Assembly: GCF_965363235.1 (NCBI RefSeq)
Contig: NC_134845.1
Span: forward strand, 26,042,524-26,106,523
Source: Mytilus galloprovincialis
Taxonomy: Eukaryota > Mollusca > Bivalvia > Mytilida > Mytilidae
Length of the DNA: 64,000 nucleotides
Direction: 5' to 3'
This document shows positions 1 through 10,899 of the stretch, piece after piece; position 1 is the stretch's first letter, and each line of letters begins with the position of its first letter. The notes beneath the pieces were generated by a model. That model searched no databases and had not been told where the DNA came from. It saw only the letters and a list, made by a program, of their open reading frames with translations. Position numbers and translations under genes: made by a program.

Positions 1-1340
1 TACGTGGGATTGACAAATCACATGAAAATAAACTCATCATAGACACCAGGATTGAAATTCTATGTGATCTTCCAAGTGCTCAAGGAAACCTATTTATAAA
101 TTATTAACATAAAGTTTATCAGCAATCAAAGCCGGGCTTCAAAGTTTTTGTGAAACTGCCTATTCAAGAGGTGGCGGGAATCAGAGGTGGATACTAAAAA
201 CAACCAATGATTTTTTAGAGTACATAGAGTCTAAGACTCTTTCATCTTGCAATCGTATTAAAACATTTGACTTTTCTACATTTCATACAAGTATTCCCAA
301 TTTCAAACTAAAAGAAAAATTGAAAAAGTTGGTTTTGCTTTGATTCATAAAAAAGAATGTTCAATCAACGTAGATATATGTATCTTGTCTTAGGGAGGGA
401 TAAATCCTACGACCTAAAAATAAATCTGATTCAAACAAAAAATTCTCTGAAACTGACAAGATGCTTGAATTCTTGATTGACAACATACTTGTTACGTTTA
501 GAGGACGTGTTTTTCAACAAACTATCGGTATTCCCAAGGGAACCAACTGTGCCCCTCTTCTTGCTGGCATTTATCTTTATTCCTATGAGGCTGACTTCAT
601 ACAGGAACTTCTTAGGGCGAAAGGAAAGAAGAACTTTACTTTCAACTAAATAGATGGTGTTTTCTCACTAAATAATTCAAAATTATGTAACTATGTTGAA
701 CGGACAAAGGATACAACAGATACAGTTAAGTATGCCTATAATGTTGACTTACATCTAGAAATTGACAATGAGGGTCGGTTGAAAACAAAACTTTACGACA
801 AAAGATGTGATTCAAGCTTCCCAATTGAAATTTCCATTTCTATGTAGCAACATTCCAACAGCGCCTGCATACGGAGTATATATCTCCCAATTGATACGAA
901 ATTCCAAGGCATTTATTTTCTATCATGATTATATTGATAGAGGGTTGCTGCTCCCAATGAAGCTATCAAATCAAGAGTTCCCATTGGTGAAGTTGAAATC
1001 ATCCCTTCTTAAATTTTACAGACGCCATCACGAGTTGGTTGACGGTTATTGAATATCCGTTTCACAGATAATACCGTATATGTTTCTTATGTCGTAACTA
1101 CAATCCCTTTTCACGAATGTGACCTACCAAATTCGACTATTTACCGGGTTTATACTAACATGAACAACACGATAGGTGCCACCTGTGGAGCAGGGTCTGG
1201 TAACCCTTTCTAGAGCACCTAAGATCACCCTGTTTGTCTGTTTGTCTTTTTCTTTTTTAGCCATGGCGAGGTCAGTTTATTTTCAATTTATGAGTTTGAA
1301 TGTCCATCTGGTATATTTTGCCCCTCTTTTATTGTATAAA
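1..1340 (+). mobile_element. Penelope-like retroelement, decayed 3' part
   Basis: Translated pieces match the reverse transcriptase encoded at 48280-49242: the palm motif GIPKGTNCAPLLAGIYLYSY near 500-600, and the C-terminal part (CSNIPTAPAYGVYISQLIR, then a K/R-rich HHELVDGY end) at 840-1050. The reading frame is split by several stops and shifts, so this copy is dead. The C-terminus ends in MFLMS and a stop near 1098, the same place as in the other copy. The non-coding tail (CATTCGTGA-type block, GGTGCCACCTGTGGAGCAGG, then the block near 1260-1330) is also shared with 47945-48280. The left end runs off the window. Confidence 0.85.
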
Positions 1341-1556
1341 GCATTTTTGAAGATATATTTATTGTCGAAATGCATATATGATGCAGAACAATTTGTTCCG
1401 TTGAAGTTATTTCAATAAACAATATTGGAACTTTCATTTAAATATCGCAGTACTAAGCAACTGGTAACCCCATTATTACTGTATTAGAGCGCATTTTGAC
1501 GATTAATGTATCTTCGGTGATGCTAGATGCCAACACTATTGAGCATTCAAAACATA

Positions 1557-1575
1557 ATGTCAACTGTAAAGAGTT
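1557..1575. repeat. Target-site duplication, LINE 3' side
   Basis: ATGTCAACTGTAAAGAGTT occurs here and again, identically, at 7698-7716. This copy is followed directly by the run of T that is the poly(A) tail of the minus-strand LINE. The pair marks both edges of the insertion. Confidence 0.93.
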
Positions 1576-1761
1576 TTTTTTTTTTGTAATATATATTTTA
1601 TTATTTTCATATCATTTTCAAATCTCATCTACAAATAAAGATGTACACACAAATTATTCTGCTATAAATCTTAAACATATGGTTTACCATACTTGTTATA
1701 AATTATAAAATACATTGTACAAAGTCAAATAACAGAATACAGAATACATCTGCATCGAGCT

Positions 1762-4700
1762 CTATTTTTTAATAATATTATTAATGTTTGACCATTTTTC
1801 TTTTATTCTTTTTGCTTTACTGGTAGAGCACAAACTCATAGAGACCATGTCAACCCTATAATAATAGTTAAGCCATTCAATTGCTTCAGCAACAGATGGG
1901 ACTGTAAATCTAACTCTACATAAGTAAACATATCTCTTCAATATCAGAATACATGTATTTAGAATATCTTTAAATATGTGATAATTAACACCCAAGATTA
2001 TACTTGATAAGGTTGGGAGAAAGCTTACATTACATACATCTTCTAACTTTTGAAAAAAATTAAGCCAGAATGTTCGAACGTATCTACATTCAAAAAAGAG
2101 GTGTATGTATGTTTCTTTAGTTTCTGTACAAAAAGTGCACAGTTCTGTTTCACTATATTTACACTTCATAAGTAAAATATTTGTTCCTAGAATTCTATGG
2201 AGTAATCTGTATTGAAATGCCCTTAATGTGGGATCTTCAGTTATAAGTAAAGGAAGACTAAAAAAATAATTCCATTCTTCGGCCACAATATCTATTCCCA
2301 ATTTTATTTTCCATTTCTCTTGTATGCGTGATGGGGTTTCCTTTATTTTCTCTAGAAAAAATTTATACAAATGTTTTGATACTTTATCAACTGTTTTTAT
2401 GGCGGTAACAATTTTGTGACTGACAGTATTTAGTTTGATAAATACTTGTGAATGAATTATATTCTTCCATTCCTTTGGAAGAGCCAAGATTAGTCCATAG
2501 AACTCTAAGAAAGTTGTTTTTATATTATGATTTCTAATAAATTCATCATAATTGTAAAATTCTCCATTTTCCTTAATGAGATCATTTATGAAAAATACAT
2601 TATTCTGTATCCACCTTTTATAAAAAACTGTTTTTCCATCAATCATAATATTTTCATTTAAAAACAATGGTTGAGACAAGATATCACTTGGGGCTGTGGT
2701 CAGAGGTTCACACAGTGAGGCATATGATGAAATTACATTTTGCCAAAAAGGGTTAAATTCTTTTTTAATTTCATTGAGTGCTGATTTTGATAGATGCCAC
2801 ATATTTTCTCCACCATTCATTTCAAGGTGATCTGCCAATAGAACTTTCCATGAGGAATAATTTGTGGGGTCTAAAACTTTTTTAACCCAGGATAACTTAA
2901 GTGATTTTATAAATGATTCAATATGTGGCATTTTTACCCCACCATCCTCGTAATTTGAGATAAGTATATTTCTTTTAATTTTGTCCCCTTTACCATCCCA
3001 CACAAATCTGTATAGCATAGCTTGTAACTGCTTTAATATATCTGGGGATGGATCTGGTAAAACAGTAAAACATTGAATTAGAATTGGTAGGGCGAGAGTT
3101 TTCACAACTACAATTTTCCCATATATAGTAATATTTCTGAATGACCAATCACTTAAAAGATTTTTTACTTTTTGAATTTTTTCTAAATAATTATCAACAC
3201 ATATATCAACTTTTGACAAACAATATTGAATGCCTAGGAGTTTGAAATTTCCTGAATGGTTCCATATTATTGTTTTATTTGTGTTTAGCTCCTCACCACA
3301 GCCCCTTTTTGCCCCAATCCATATAACTTGGGTTTTTTCAAAATTAGCCTTCAAACCAGAGCATGAGTAAAACAAGTCTATCTTATTTAGAGCACTGTTG
3401 AGAGATTCTTCACTATCATCCAGGATCAAAGTCGAATCATCAGCATACTGACTGAGTAAAAATTCAGAATTTTTAATCTTTATACCATTGATGTTGTTGT
3501 CATATTTTATAGATGCACTAAGCAGTTCCAAACATAAAATAAAAAGATAGGGAGACAGCGGATCCCCTTGTCGTACCCCCCTCTCTATTACAAAAAAATC
3601 AGATAGATAGCCATTATTTTGAATGCAACTTTTTGAGTTGTAGTAAAGAGTTGTGAACCATTTCACTATTGTGTCACCAAAACCTAGAAATTTCAAGGTT
3701 TCGCATATAAAGTTCCACTCAAGAGAGTCGAAAGCTTTTTCAAAGTCCAACAAAACAAGCAAGCCAGGAATATCTTCCTCATCTACTTTTTTCAAGAGGT
3801 CATATATAAGTCTTGTACACTCACCAATATATCTGCCTTTCATAAAGCCAGTTTGAGTTTCACTAATCAGGTGATCTAGGACTTTTTTAATTCTATTTGC
3901 AATACATGTTGATACTATTTTATAGTCTACATTAAGTAGTGAGATAGGTCGCCAATTTTTTAGAAAATGTTTTGGTTTACCATCTTTGGGTAGACAGGTA
4001 ATAACACCTTGTGTTTGTGAAATTGATAATTTACCTCCTTGAAATGCTTCTTTGAAAGAACGCAGTAGGAAAGGATTAATGTCGTGCCAAAAAATTTTAT
4101 AAAACTCAGTTGTAAAACCATCCAGACCGGGAGATTTTCCATTTTTCATATTTTTTAATGCATTATGAATTTCTGAGCTTTTTAGTTCCCCCTCTAAATT
4201 AATATTTTGTTCATCAGAGAGAATTTTGATAAATGGGTTTTCCAGAGAAAAGAAATTAGCTCTGTGTGTATTATTTATAATTGTTTTCTTAGATGAATAT
4301 AGATTTTCATAATATAACTTTTGTTCCGCACGAATTTTTGCTTGATCAGTGATAGTTTCACCATTATCTAGAGTTAATTTTTGAATTACTTTTTCAATAT
4401 AATTTCTTTTCTCTAGATTACAGAAATATTTTGTACTTCTCTCTCCTTCAATTTGCCATTTTGCTTTTGCTCTCATTATTGCCCCTTTTATTCTAGATTC
4501 TCTTAAAGACCTTAACTGAAGTTCAATACGTGTAATTTCTTCCCTTTTATCATTGATATTTTCATTATTGTTCAAATTGTTCAATTGACTTTCTAGTTCT
4601 TCTTCTTCCCTACTGCGTTCTTTCTTTTTAAAAGATGAATAAGATATTGTTTTTCCTCGTATCATCAGTTTTAATGTTTCCCAAAACAGTTGGTCTGAAA

Positions 4701-5565
4701 TGGAAAATTCTATTTCTTCCCTATTTTCAGAATCAACTATTTTATATTGATCAATACAATCAGCAATACAAGTTTTAGTATTAGCAATAAATTCTTTGTC
4801 GTATAATAAAGCATTGTTAAATTTCCACGTCCCTTTGCCTTTTTCATTTGTATTAAATTGAATGGACAGAGATACAGGTGAGTGATCAGACCTATATGCA
4901 ACACCAATATCACACGAGGTTATCAGTGGTTGAAAATCAGATGAGACAAGGAAGTAGTCCAGTCTTGCCTGCTTCTTGTTAGGTCCTCTCCAGGAAAACC
5001 TCTTTTTCTCTGGGTATAATTCCCTATAAACATCAACCAAATCTATTTCTGACATCATTTCATTAACCTTTTTTTGGGCTTTAGGATTATTTTTGTGCAA
5101 ATAGTTTAAAGTATCCATATCATAATTTTGTGGTAAATTCCAATCACCCCCCACTATTACTGAAGTATTACCAAAATTTTCAATATCTCTTTGGAGTATT
5201 TCATAAAAAACAGGTTTGTCCTCGTTGGGTCCATATACTACTGCTATTGTCATTCTATGATTGAAAATTTTTATATCTAGAATTGCATAGTTCCCGTCTT
5301 GATCCACTTTCTGTCCAAAGATTTCAAAAGAAAAAGTGCTTCTAAATAAGATAGCCACGCCCCTACTGCTCGTGGTATGCGACCCAAATATTATTTTATA
5401 CCCCCATTCTGCTTGCCAATACTTTTCAAGTTCTTTTTTACAGTGAGTATCTACCAAGAAAACCATATCATAGTTTTCTCTACATTTACTAAATATATCT
5501 CTTCTTTTAATTTTATCAGAAGACAGGCCTCTACAATTTATGCAACCAATTTTCAAACTACCCAT
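1762..5565 (-). CDS. LINE ORF2: AP endonuclease-reverse transcriptase
   Basis: A 1267-residue open frame. Residues 1-240 form an apurinic/apyrimidinic-type endonuclease (CINCRGL at the start, VGGDWNLPQN near 140, DHSPVSL near 225) that nicks target DNA. A charged linker follows (about 300-420). The reverse transcriptase spans roughly 480-780, with SPGLDGFTTEFYK, NWRPISLLNVDYKI, LLVLLDFEKAFDSLEW, GVRQGDPLSPYLF and the catalytic box QYADDSTLIL. The C-terminus (about 1150-1200) carries a Cys-rich knuckle, C-x2-C-x6-7-H-x4-C, typical of L1 ORF2 proteins. The length is normal for the group. The ATG gives MGSLKIGCINCRG, a usual ORF2 start. The product would prime reverse transcription at the nicked target. 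No stops or shifts are seen. Confidence 0.95.
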   Translation of the reverse strand: MGSLKIGCINCRGLSSDKIKRRDIFSKCRENYDMVFLVDTHCKKELEKYWQAEWGYKIIFGSHTTSSRGVAILFRSTFSFEIFGQKVDQDGNYAILDIKIFNHRMTIAVVYGPNEDKPVFYEILQRDIENFGNTSVIVGGDWNLPQNYDMDTLNYLHKNNPKAQKKVNEMMSEIDLVDVYRELYPEKKRFSWRGPNKKQARLDYFLVSSDFQPLITSCDIGVAYRSDHSPVSLSIQFNTNEKGKGTWKFNNALLYDKEFIANTKTCIADCIDQYKIVDSENREEIEFSISDQLFWETLKLMIRGKTISYSSFKKKERSREEEELESQLNNLNNNENINDKREEITRIELQLRSLRESRIKGAIMRAKAKWQIEGERSTKYFCNLEKRNYIEKVIQKLTLDNGETITDQAKIRAEQKLYYENLYSSKKTIINNTHRANFFSLENPFIKILSDEQNINLEGELKSSEIHNALKNMKNGKSPGLDGFTTEFYKIFWHDINPFLLRSFKEAFQGGKLSISQTQGVITCLPKDGKPKHFLKNWRPISLLNVDYKIVSTCIANRIKKVLDHLISETQTGFMKGRYIGECTRLIYDLLKKVDEEDIPGLLVLLDFEKAFDSLEWNFICETLKFLGFGDTIVKWFTTLYYNSKSCIQNNGYLSDFFVIERGVRQGDPLSPYLFILCLELLSASIKYDNNINGIKIKNSEFLLSQYADDSTLILDDSEESLNSALNKIDLFYSCSGLKANFEKTQVIWIGAKRGCGEELNTNKTIIWNHSGNFKLLGIQYCLSKVDICVDNYLEKIQKVKNLLSDWSFRNITIYGKIVVVKTLALPILIQCFTVLPDPSPDILKQLQAMLYRFVWDGKGDKIKRNILISNYEDGGVKMPHIESFIKSLKLSWVKKVLDPTNYSSWKVLLADHLEMNGGENMWHLSKSALNEIKKEFNPFWQNVISSYASLCEPLTTAPSDILSQPLFLNENIMIDGKTVFYKRWIQNNVFFINDLIKENGEFYNYDEFIRNHNIKTTFLEFYGLILALPKEWKNIIHSQVFIKLNTVSHKIVTAIKTVDKVSKHLYKFFLEKIKETPSRIQEKWKIKLGIDIVAEEWNYFFSLPLLITEDPTLRAFQYRLLHRILGTNILLMKCKYSETELCTFCTETKETYIHLFFECRYVRTFWLNFFQKLEDVCNVSFLPTLSSIILGVNYHIFKDILNTCILILKRYVYLCRVRFTVPSVAEAIEWLNYYYRVDMVSMSLCSTSKAKRIKEKWSNINNIIKK

Positions 5566-6692
5566 ATTTTATATCACTTACAATTGTAACGGATGAATGA
5601 TCTAAAATTATACAGTCAATAAACATATTCAGAGCAATACAAAAAAATGAAGTACAAATAAATAGAGAGAAATGAAAGTGACATAAAAATGCTTTTTTCC
5701 AACCATTTAAACAATAACTACCAAAAAGCTCCCGTTTCATGGTATTGCAGCAAATACAATTTAAATCAAATAAATTAAGTAACTAAGATACAGTGGGTTT
5801 CCTTCTTCCCCAGCCATTTATGTAAACAAAATATAGTGTTGTCTAAATCTTTATTATTATTATTATTTTTTTTTTTTGGCTCTTTTCTTCATGCCTCTAA
5901 AAGAACAGTTTTTTAACCTTAAATATGGTGTAAAATCTATTTCCCAGTTAATTTTAATAGTGTTTGATTAAGGTTCGGAAGTTTGAATGAAGTATTTGTT
6001 ATTTTTGACAGGGGTGCCCCCTTTTTTTGTGGAAAGCAGATAACTATTTGTTTGTAACTTGTCTCTCAGGTAGACATGTTTTTTTTAAAGATACTAGGGT
6101 TTTATAAATATTCTTTAGTGACATGTTACTTATATGTAGGGCTCTTTGAAATAGAGAAAAAGTGCAACATGTGGTGATATGTATCTTGACATGTGGATTT
6201 TATGATCTACCGCCGGTGACCACGCTTAAAACTTATAAAACTATTTTCACCAATAGGACAAGTTCAAACATGTTACGTAACTGGATTACCTTTTGCCTAA
6301 TTACTCTCAAAAGGCACATATTGTGTATTTATTTAGTTTAGAGTAGGCAATATTACTGTAATGAATCTATTAGTGTTTATGTCTGATTAGCTTGCACGAG
6401 TCAAAACATCCGGTTTTGTTTGCGCATGTCTACCTGGGATACCTAATATGCAAATTAGCCATGTGCAGATTGACCGGGACACTCAATTAACAACATAGAA
6501 AAAAAACCCGAATTTAGAGAGAGTTTCAAAATACACAATGGCAAAAAAACATCAAAAAACAAAGTTATAACATACAATAATACTAAAAAGATATACTATG
6601 AGTGTTCAAATGAGTTTTTGTTACAATTCTTGGTTTAATTCAGTTAAAAGTTGTCATTGGTTTTTTTTTCACGAGTAGGTAAGCTAAAAAGT
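5566..6692 (-). other. LINE inter-ORF spacer
   Basis: A stretch of 1.13 kb lies between ORF1 and ORF2 of the LINE, with T-rich tracts (5865-5879) and no open frame over 60 codons that resembles a LINE protein. It is long for an L1-type element. It could hold an internal promoter or entry signal for ORF2, or be a decayed part of a longer ORF1. Neither can be decided from this copy alone. Confidence 0.6.
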
Positions 6693-7397
6693 CTATGATG
6701 ATCTCTTTTTTTTCAGCATAACAAACGGATAATCTTTAATGTACACTAGATGGACGTTCCTCTGTTCAGATGAGGACAGTGCACGTCTTTCATTCAGAAG
6801 GTTAAATCTAAGTTTTGCAACAGACGGCGGCACATCGGGAACGACACTGTAACCACTTCCACGTTTTAATTTCATTCCTGCAGCCAGAACATCATCTCGA
6901 TCTATTAGGCTATTAAACCGTACAATGATCTTTCTCTTCTCCTTGTCGCTCTCTTTTCCTGGTAGCCTATGCACGGCCTGGAATAGCATTTTTTCTATGC
7001 GCTCCTTTGGTATCTCTAGAGTTTTTTCAAAGAAGGCCCGGACATAAACATCAGTCGCTTTAGGCATCTCGGTCAAGGGGGATCCCCTCACGCCACTTAT
7101 AACCAGGTTCCATTTTCGGCCCCAATACTCCAGCTTTAGACGTTCCTTTTCTTCTGTTGATATTTTTTCCTCAATATCAGGGAGGAGTGTGTTATGGACA
7201 TCTTTTATACTATCCTCCATGAGTTTAGCGTGAGATTCAAGGTTTTCTACATTGTCCCTTAGTACCTTGACCTCCGTTCTCAGAGTTTCAACATCCCCCT
7301 CTAATTTAAGGTGCAAACTTGCAAAACATTCGGACACAGACTTTGATTCGTACATTTGTTTTAGTGTCTCATACCTTTCTTGTTCCCTGGGGTCCAT
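6693..7397 (-). CDS. LINE ORF1: L1-type RNA-binding protein
   Basis: A 234-residue open frame. The N-terminal third is a predicted coiled coil (about residues 25-85, with leucine/valine heptads around LEGDVETLRTEVKVLRDNV). It is followed by an RRM-like domain (WNLVISGVRG near 105, RKIIVRFNS near 160) and a short basic C-terminal domain ending KKKRSS. This is the layout of L1 ORF1 proteins, which trimerise through the coiled coil and coat LINE RNA as a chaperone. It starts at ATG (MDPREQERYETLK). ORF2 lies 1.1 kb downstream on the same strand. It is shorter than vertebrate L1 ORF1p, mainly in the coiled coil. The frame is intact. Confidence 0.85.
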   Translation of the reverse strand: MDPREQERYETLKQMYESKSVSECFASLHLKLEGDVETLRTEVKVLRDNVENLESHAKLMEDSIKDVHNTLLPDIEEKISTEEKERLKLEYWGRKWNLVISGVRGSPLTEMPKATDVYVRAFFEKTLEIPKERIEKMLFQAVHRLPGKESDKEKRKIIVRFNSLIDRDDVLAAGMKLKRGSGYSVVPDVPPSVAKLRFNLLNERRALSSSEQRNVHLVYIKDYPFVMLKKKRSS

Positions 7398-7697
7398 TGT
7401 ATCAGCTGTTTCAGTATAATACCGTCAAAATGTATTTCAGGTATTGGTTTCTATTCCGACCAGTGGCCCCTGTTTACACGAGTACTGGAATTCGGTCCAC
7501 TCGAATGATCTTATAACTGTAATGTTTGTGGCAATTAAAGAGTTTTTATCAGATAAATGTCATTAAAACAGACAGAGTTGTTTCTGGATCATCTATTGTT
7601 TTTATTTTAAGACCTAGCTCATAACTCACATAACTTATTAACTGTGTTTTCAATAAAAACGGCGGAGAGTAGAAAAACACCACTTCATGCAATCGCC

Positions 7698-7716
7698 ATG
7701 TCAACTGTAAAGAGTT
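7698..7716. repeat. Target-site duplication, LINE 5' side
   Basis: Identical to 1557-1575. Its inner edge sets the 5' end of the LINE at 7697, about 300 bp upstream of the ORF1 start codon, so the 5' UTR is present. Confidence 0.93.
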
Positions 7717-8150
7717 GATACAATCAAATGGGATCAAGACTTAATTTATGCATAGATTCTTTTGTTTTCAACTGTCTTTCATATTTATATCAGTATACCC
7801 TACGAAACACAATGAGACTGAGTACGGTAATATTTACATTGGAATAAAAAGGTGCACTATGGAAATGCATGATCCGATAAAACCATACCAAGATTAACGT
7901 ACCACATACTTGGTGTACATAAAATCACATAAGGAAAATCACTTTTTTTCAAATTGCATATAAGAGTTTTAAATAAAACAATGTAAAAAATGTAGTGACA
8001 ACAGTTAACAATTACGTAATACCACAGATTATATAAAAAGTAACACATAAAAGTTAATATATTAATATATTCATTTTATAGGATTACACGGCACTCGTTT
8101 TCTTACAAATTTAGGCTAACGTTTATACCTGTATTCAAACTATCATATCG
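7717..8150. other. 3' flank of gene A, no gene seen
   Basis: AT-rich sequence downstream of gene A on the minus strand. It would include the 3' UTR if transcription runs on. I see no coding or repeat feature that I can name. Confidence 0.5.
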
Positions 8151-8423
8151 TTAAGACGTACAAAGATTTTGAAAGTCAGGCGATTCATGTCGTTGATTTT
8201 TCCGCAAAGGAGGTAGCACATGAGGACGACTTTTAGCAAAATCTTCGTCGCATACTGTTGTTCTCATTTGTAATATGCTAAATGCTTGTGATCTAGGTAT
8301 AAGACCAGGTGTACTTTCGTTTCGAAGTTCATCAACACCCATGGTACGCATTGTACGCAAAACTGTTGCCTTAGTTACTTGTTGATTGCTTATTATTTCA
8401 ATACTATTGTTCTTCGGCTGAAC
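8151..8423 (-). other. Open extension of gene A tail beyond an in-frame stop
   Basis: Directly after the TAA at 8424-8426 the same frame stays open for 90 codons, starting VQPKNNSIEIISNQQVTKA and ending HESPDFQNLCTS, then TAA. It has mixed polar composition with Pro/Arg-rich parts (RPHVLPPLRKNQR) and looks like receptor tail rather than random UTR. It may be the original C-terminus cut off by a recent nonsense change, a readthrough product, or a sequencing error at one base. The TAA is not in a known strong readthrough context, so a nonsense allele or error seems likelier. Confidence 0.55.
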
Positions 8424-9307
8424 TTAACAAGGGTTTTCTCTAACTGATGTTGGTCTTTGTTGCTTTTCAAAGTCGATCTGAGTTCGTGCTCTCGCTATGT
8501 TTCGATCATTATGACCATATTTTGAATGCGCATGATAAATATTCTTTAAGTTTTTCATCCTTTGTTCATAATGCTCCTGATTAAGTTTTGGTAGACTTAT
8601 TTTGTTTTCAGGAATATACTGTTTGATATTATATCTAAACCTCTTCCTTTCTTTAGATTTTTTAAAATTGCTTGTTGCGCCATTTGGAATTGTTACTATT
8701 AGAGAGTTATCAACGAAACGATTGCTCGTACCAGTAGTCTGTCCCTTAGGTTGCTCAGAAATGGTTCCCGAATTTAATATCAAGGGAGCAGATTTTGATA
8801 AAATAGGTTTATTCTCAATTTTAGTATTCCCAGTTTCCACAATTTTTTCAGGTATACATGTGTTGTCATTTTGATTATTGTTATCATTTTGGTTCTTTTT
8901 TGTTTCAAATTTGCCATCGTCTCTCACTTGATTTGATTTTTCATGTTCAATGCTTTCTGTAGGTACTACAGAATTGTTTGAATGAATAATTTTTCGCTCC
9001 TGTCTTTGCCAGGTGTATTTTGGTGGCGTTTTATTTAAACTTTCAAAGAAAGCAATGTTGAATATCATTTTTGCAGCTTTGTCTGGCCGTGAAGTCTGGT
9101 TGTCTGATTTTGTATAATAATCGTTATATTTAACTTCTCTGGTAAGTGGCCTCTCCTCCAATGTATTATCAATCGGCTTTGTTTGTTGAGCTTTAGATTT
9201 CTTCTTGCAACATACGACACAGATAAGTATTATGAAGATTATGATTATTAAAGCTGTTACAGCGCATGTAATTATTATGTATAATAAGGTATTGTCTTCC
9301 TTTTTAC
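8424..9307 (-). CDS. Gene A terminal exon: transmembrane helix and cytoplasmic tail
   Basis: The exon opens after a TTGCAG acceptor at 9308-9309 in phase 1, which joins exon 3 (12885-13091) in frame as serine. It encodes 293 residues. KKEDNT is followed by a strong membrane helix (LLYIIITCAVTALIIIIFII, then LICVVCC) and a basic stop-transfer KKKSK, as in a single-pass type I receptor. The remaining 250 residues are a polar cytoplasmic tail with an Asn/Gln-rich stretch near 95-110 and a tyrosine cluster KYNDYY near 60. I see no kinase, TIR or ITIM-like module, so its signalling role is unknown. The frame stops at TAA 8424-8426, yet continues open beyond it. Confidence 0.8.
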
Positions 9308-9639
9308 CTGCAACGAAAATATTTATAAAAAATGTATATGTTGATCAATCTGAGGCTCATATTCATATCTAAATGAATTTAAAACGTAATGATTTGAGAA
9401 ACAAACACAAAAACTAGATGCTCTAATGAGTCTGTGTCGCTCAACTATATCTTCAACAAAATAAAAATGTATATGACCACTTTTTAAATGTAGCAAAAAT
9501 CATGATTAAATGCATAGCGCTTTTAAGAGTTGATTGACAATTTCAGTCATGTTGTCATTTTTGTAAATATTTTCCTGCTGACAATTTTCCTTTCGAAAGT
9601 TTCCATCTATATATTAGAGTTTTCGTTTTCAAGATAAAA

Positions 9640-10110
9640 GTCACAAAATGCAAACAAAATAAAATAATACAAAAATATTCTAAACGGGCAATAACTTTAA
9701 TTCAACTTTAGATTTCGACCATAAGGCTTCTTTGTAGATCTTGTCTTGTTGATTTATTTTGTTAGTCTTGCTAATTATTTTTGTTAATAAGATTTTTTTA
9801 TCTATCTATTACATTTTTTTAAGTTAGGAGGCAAAAAAACCCAAACAAACAAATAATGGTAAAAATCGTCAATGCAGGGTAATAACTCTAAAAAAAAATA
9901 GTCTTCTCGATTTTGGTCTTGTCATTTTTTTGACGTTCTGATTTTTGTTATTTTTTTTGATAATAGGGTAAAAATACAAAATTGAATAATTTGTCATTTT
10001 AGGGCAATAACTCGTATAAGAAGTCACCTGACAGTTTTAATTGTAATAAACAATAGTTAGAGCTCAACATTTGACTTTAGATGAATTTGGCTATTAATGA
10101 TATGTATTTC
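9640..10110 (+). repeat. Dispersed repeat family R1, partial copy
   Basis: Shares blocks such as GGGCAATAACTC, a CTGACAGTTTT block and AGAGCTCAACAT with 12079-12597, and more weakly with 37770-38220 and 39225-39530. It is non-coding. It is a decayed copy of a family recurring at least four times here. Confidence 0.6.
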
Positions 10111-10299
10111 TTTCATATAGCTCTTTTGCAGTGGTGACTTGCCATGGCTTTGTTTGGACTTGTATGTTTGCTTTTTGGCCTTTAATGTTTGTCCCTAATA
10201 TTTTATTAACTGTGCATTTGCATTCAGATATCGCAGATCGAATTTATTCGTTTATAGTGTATTAATGTACGTTTTTTGATTGAGTTAAGCCTGCCAATT

Positions 10300-10800
10300 G
10301 TTATTTTAATGTGTGTTTTTCTATGTTGTGATGTTATGCTATTGTTTCAGAAAAAGGGAGACGGTTTGGATCCATTAAAACGTTTAATCCCGCTGCAAAT
10401 GTTTGCACCTGTCCTAAGTCAGGAATCTGATGTACAGTAGTTGTCGTTTGTTTATGTAATTTATACGTGTTTCTCGTTTTTTTATATATAGATTAGACCG
10501 TTGGTTTTCCCGTTTGAATGGTTTTGTACTAGTAATTCTGGAGCCCTTTATAGCTTGTTGGTCGGTGTCTATATCTATCTTCAATGGTTGCGGTACTTAT
10601 ACATCCTCGGATTTCAAATGTTTGGCTTTGAGTGTTCCTGATGAAGGTAAATCAAGAGAAGAGCATGGACGCATTGAAATTTTCAAACGTGTTGTTTTCA
10701 ATGATTTACATCATTCGGTTAACACCTCTGCTGGTGGACTATCAGTTCTCAAGGATATCATCAGCTCAGTAGCCAGTACTTCGATACATGTACTGACATG
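10300..10800 (+). repeat. Dispersed repeat, two joined blocks
   Basis: 10355-10520 carries AATCCCGCTGCAAATGTTTG and GACCGTTGGTTTTCCCGTTT, shared with 19450-19500 and 33205-33260. 10590-10700 carries ATGTTTGGCTTTGAGTGTTC and GTGTTGTTTTCAATG, shared with 10940-11070 and, inverted, with 14465-14580. I think both are mussel retroelement or SINE 3' ends, but I cannot name the family. The open frame at 10514-10801 is a by-product. Confidence 0.65.
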
Positions 10801-10899
10801 ATATAACAAATTTTTCTAAAATTGTCAATTTATAAATTTTGAAATTATTAAGAAACTCAAGTCAACTCCCTCAGGCAAAGTTGAATTTACATGAATTTG

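Larger units (their letters stand above)
1576..7697 (-). mobile_element. Full-length L1/Tx1-like LINE
   Basis: A 6.1-kb element on the minus strand, bounded by a perfect 19-bp target-site duplication and ending in an A-tail (T-run at 1576-1585 on the plus strand). From its 5' end it has a leader of about 300 bp, an ORF1 coiled-coil/RRM protein (6693-7397), a spacer of 1.1 kb, an ORF2 endonuclease-reverse transcriptase (1762-5565) and a 3' UTR of about 180 bp. Both ORFs are uninterrupted. The perfect duplication, open frames and preserved tail indicate a recent insertion and possibly a competent source copy. The class follows from ORF1 being of the L1 RRM type and from the APE-type endonuclease. 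The choice of Tx1 within the L1 group is inferred from residue style only. Confidence 0.92.
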
